A stretch of 25,674 bases of DNA from an uncultured Francisella sp. (lineage in GTDB: Bacteria > Pseudomonadota > Gammaproteobacteria > Burkholderiales > Neisseriaceae), in the NCBI GenBank assembly GCA_943914555.1, contig CALUCM010000017.1, forward strand, positions 1-25,674. Reading direction: 5' to 3'. Position numbers and translations under genes: made by a program. Shown piece by piece: positions 23,818-25,674 of the stretch. The notes under the pieces were generated by a model that ran no database searches, was not told where the DNA came from, and worked only from the letters and a program-made list of their open reading frames with translations. Position 1 is the first letter of the stretch. Every line of letters starts with the position of its first letter.

Positions 23818-24806
23818 TATTGGCACCCTATTTTACTAATGTTAAGCTTGGTCCTTTTAACCACAAATTCTCTTGTGCTCTCTGGAATATACGGGCTCGT
23901 AGTCGCTTCATCTGCAAAGGCACGGGCGATGGTGCACACTGGTGAATGCGCAGTTAAATGGTGATGTTTTAAGGCTTCTTTGAACATCAATATGCCTTTT
24001 TTTGTCTGATTTCCCTCTCTATCAATTACCAGGCTCTTTACTCGCGCATCTAATCTATCAAAATCAATACTTATACCACCTATCTTTGCATCTGCTAGCT
24101 TCCTTCTTGCTGATTTAATGTAACTATAGGCAAAAGCATCATACGATTCTTGTCGGCACCGTGCTCTGTTTTTAGCACATACCGTCTTAACCTGCTGCAC
24201 AAATTTCTTACTACAGCTACTCTTAGTGACACCTTTGAAATTTAATAGGCAATTATGTGTCTGGCAGTACTCTTTATAGCTAGCCATACCTCCTTTAGCA
24301 CAGGAAAACTGTGCACAGGTCCCCGTTAACCCTCCTGGATCCCAGCTGTGACTATGCATGTCTGTTTCACAGTTTCTTCCAGTTGTCTCATTGCTAAAAT
24401 ATAAGTTTGCCAGCCCTACCTCTTCTTGTTTTTGTTGTTGGGATGTAGACTCTTGTATGCCTTGTTCTCTACTTTGTAAGTGAGTATTTTGAGCAATGGA
24501 ATTATTAATTACGTTTTTGAGGGAGATCTGCTCATGTGCTTGTTGAGAACTCTCTGCAATGTCTGCCCACTGTCTTGCCATAAGTGGATTGGCTGGTAAC
24601 AGCTGCAATACGGGCTGGAAGGTCACTTGTCCTAAGCCAGGATAGTATTTGTTGAGTAGATTGATTCCTCGGCTAATTGCTTGTGGATCAATATTGGTTA
24701 ACTGCTGTTCTTGTTTCTGCTCTAAACGATCTTTTTGCTCTGGCTGAGTTGTTTGATTATTAAGGTTCAACATATTTTGTTGCATTGTCCCAGCAGGCTC
24801 GGCCAT
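23817..24806 (-). CDS. Lysozyme-like (GH108-like) effector with shared N-terminal module, intact
   Basis: This 329-residue protein has no signal peptide. Regions in order: a polar Gln-rich start (1-33), the shared module at 34-84 (LTNID...LNKYYPGLGQ...LLPANPLMARQW), a Gln/Ser linker (85-135), then a cysteine-rich domain with ETTGRNCETD (140-149) and DPGGLTGTCAQFSC (156-169), and a helical C-terminus with IDFDRLDARVKSLVIDREGN and FKEAL. In GH108 muramidases a catalytic Glu precedes DPGG by nine residues; Glu147 has that spacing, although Glu140 is the one shared with the paralogue. The C-terminal pattern resembles the PG_binding_3 part of GH108. Inferred role: secreted peptidoglycan-cleaving effector. 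Confidence 0.7.
   Translation of the reverse strand: MAEPAGTMQQNMLNLNNQTTQPEQKDRLEQKQEQQLTNIDPQAISRGINLLNKYYPGLGQVTFQPVLQLLPANPLMARQWADIAESSQQAHEQISLKNVINNSIAQNTHLQSREQGIQESTSQQQKQEEVGLANLYFSNETTGRNCETDMHSHSWDPGGLTGTCAQFSCAKGGMASYKEYCQTHNCLLNFKGVTKSSCSKKFVQQVKTVCAKNRARCRQESYDAFAYSYIKSARRKLADAKIGGISIDFDRLDARVKSLVIDREGNQTKKGILMFKEALKHHHLTAHSPVCTIARAFADEATTSPYIPESTREFVVKRTKLNISKIGCQ
24555..24707 (-). repeat. Shared N-terminal effector module, copy C
   Basis: This copy encodes residues 34-84 of the intact effector. It keeps the LNKYYPGLGQVTFQP and LLPANPLMARQW blocks found in copies A and B while the flanking linker and domain sequences differ. Confidence 0.8.
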
Positions 24807-24942
24807 GGCTACCAGTATTGGCGTTGTTATTAGCTCAGTGTTTCTACAAAATGAGAAAATTCATTCTATACCCTTTGCTGGGTAAATAAAGCACTAAATA
24901 ATTAATATAACTTCTTAGTCTAATGAGTTTAATAAGCTTCTC

Positions 24943-25401
24943 TTAATCACTATATAATATAAAATAGTCAGTACCCTTTCTATTAAAGTCATTAGCGATT
25001 AATTCTTCTTTTTCTATCACTTTATTATTGCTATCAATCACATAAAAACGTGCATGTTTTTTATCTCCCACTTGATACATTAGATAGCGCTTATGAGAAG
25101 GCGTAATAAATTGGTAACCTGTACCTTTATCTATACTACTACCCCCTCTTAATATTATTGCCTTTCCTGTATTTTTGTTTATTTCATTATAGATGACTTT
25201 TCCAGCACATATTTTAGCGGCACCACTTAGATCACAACCGCGGGTATCTATAAATATTGCTCTTGTTTGTGTCTCAAAAGTATGTACAGGTCCTTCCCCT
25301 GGTTTGAACTTAACTATATCTGCTAGAACAGAATTACCAATTCCTAAAACTAGTAATAGCCCAACAAATTTTTTATTAAAAAAATATTTAATCATAGTCA
25401 T
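24943..25401 (-). CDS. Exported protein of unknown function, tandem copy 1
   Basis: The 152-residue protein begins with a signal peptide (KKFVGLLLVLGIGNSVLAD). The mature part has two cysteines (GCDLSGAAKICAG) and strand-rich sequence, YNEINKNTGKAIILRGGSS and ARFYVIDSNNKVIEKEELI. The last segment is loosely like the FRIW...KLIEEEPVI end of the lipoprotein-like candidates, which may indicate a common fold. A second, diverged copy lies 20 bases upstream. No family is recognised. By context it may be another immunity-type protein whose effector lies beyond the window. An ATG two codons further in (MIKYFF) is an equally good start. Confidence 0.65.
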   Translation of the reverse strand: MTMIKYFFNKKFVGLLLVLGIGNSVLADIVKFKPGEGPVHTFETQTRAIFIDTRGCDLSGAAKICAGKVIYNEINKNTGKAIILRGGSSIDKGTGYQFITPSHKRYLMYQVGDKKHARFYVIDSNNKVIEKEELIANDFNRKGTDYFILYSD

Positions 25402-25421
25402 TAACCCTAAAGTAGCACTTA

Positions 25422-25674
25422 TTAATATTCTCTTAATTCCTCTAAAATTAAAGGCTTATTTTTGCTTTTATTACTGATACAAAATCCATTATTAATGTCA
25501 CAATATCCATCCCCGCCCATCATTTCTAATCTATAATATGCGTTATTATTTTCAAATAAGTACCCCTTGAAATTATAAGTATCTGGTTCACTGATAGTTC
25601 CACCGTTTTTTATCATCAGGGAGCGGCCTGTTTTTTTATCCATCTCATAATAACTAACTCCACTGTGCCCAGGA
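25422..25674 (-). CDS. Protein of unknown function, tandem copy 2 (5' end cut by window)
   Basis: The frame is open from the window edge: codons before the first ATG at 25643 read PGHSGVSYYE and continue MDKKTGRSLMIKNGG, so the visible part is the C-terminal portion of a longer gene. It aligns with the neighbouring protein at 24943-25401: YYEMDKKTGRSLMIKNGG against YNEINKNTGKAIILRGGS, and both end in a short strand with E-E-L. The middle has two cysteines (GYCDINNGFC). Its signal peptide, if any, is outside the window. Function unknown; tandem duplication within the accessory array. Confidence 0.6.
   Translation of the reverse strand, partial: PGHSGVSYYEMDKKTGRSLMIKNGGTISEPDTYNFKGYLFENNNAYYRLEMMGGDGYCDINNGFCISNKSKNKPLILEELREY

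Noticed and set aside
1..25674. tRNA, rRNA, CRISPR array or insertion sequence
   Set aside because: None was recognised by eye on either strand; no transposase-like protein or regularly spaced repeat was seen.

Overview
The window reads as chromosome of a low-GC betaproteobacterium, probably of the order Neisseriales. I base this on remembered family resemblance, not on a search: the UbiE sequence with its THFGYQ start, a single PII protein with the GlnB signature, and a gmhB gene followed by lysophospholipid acyltransferases. No rRNA, tRNA, CRISPR array or transposase gene is visible.

Bases 1 to about 18,500 are ordinary housekeeping DNA. In order: the 3' end of thyA and folA (folate/thymidylate); on the minus strand a DUF4743-Nudix hydrolase with an MscS-type channel, an alpha/beta hydrolase and a fumarylacetoacetate-hydrolase-family protein; a PiT-like transporter and the nitrogen regulator glnB; an envelope cluster of O-antigen-ligase-like protein, family 25 glycosyltransferase, gmhB and two tandem PlsC-type acyltransferases; a formate/nitrite-type channel; ruvC-ruvA; prfB with its programmed +1 frameshift; ubiE; a ClC exchanger; a DUF815 ATPase; a SirB2-family membrane protein; and mutY.

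From about 18,585 to the right edge every recognisable gene is on the minus strand, the DNA looks more AT-rich, and the content is an array of toxin/immunity-like cassettes in different states of decay. Reading in the direction of transcription (right to left) there are: two tandem paralogous exported proteins (one cut by the window edge); an intact 329-residue lysozyme-like protein without signal peptide, followed by an exported LprI/DUF1311-like protein and a lipoprotein-like protein; a broken NlpC/P60-like amidase with a broken exported immunity-like gene; a second broken amidase with an intact immunity-like gene; a second lysozyme-like gene broken by an in-frame TAA but followed by intact copies of the LprI-like and lipoprotein-like genes; and a truncated remnant of a third lysozyme-type gene beside mutY.

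My reading is that this is an interbacterial peptidoglycan-attack locus. Signal-less effectors would be exported by a system not present here (type VI secretion is the natural candidate), and Sec-exported partners would protect the periplasm. Effectors have decayed while most partner genes stayed open, as expected of orphan-immunity arrays. The least familiar parts are the shared N-terminal module of about 50 residues in three effector copies, which may be a secretion or loading signal, and the pairing of a GH108-like muramidase with an LprI-like lysozyme inhibitor. Both are inferences from reading the sequence and need profile searches.
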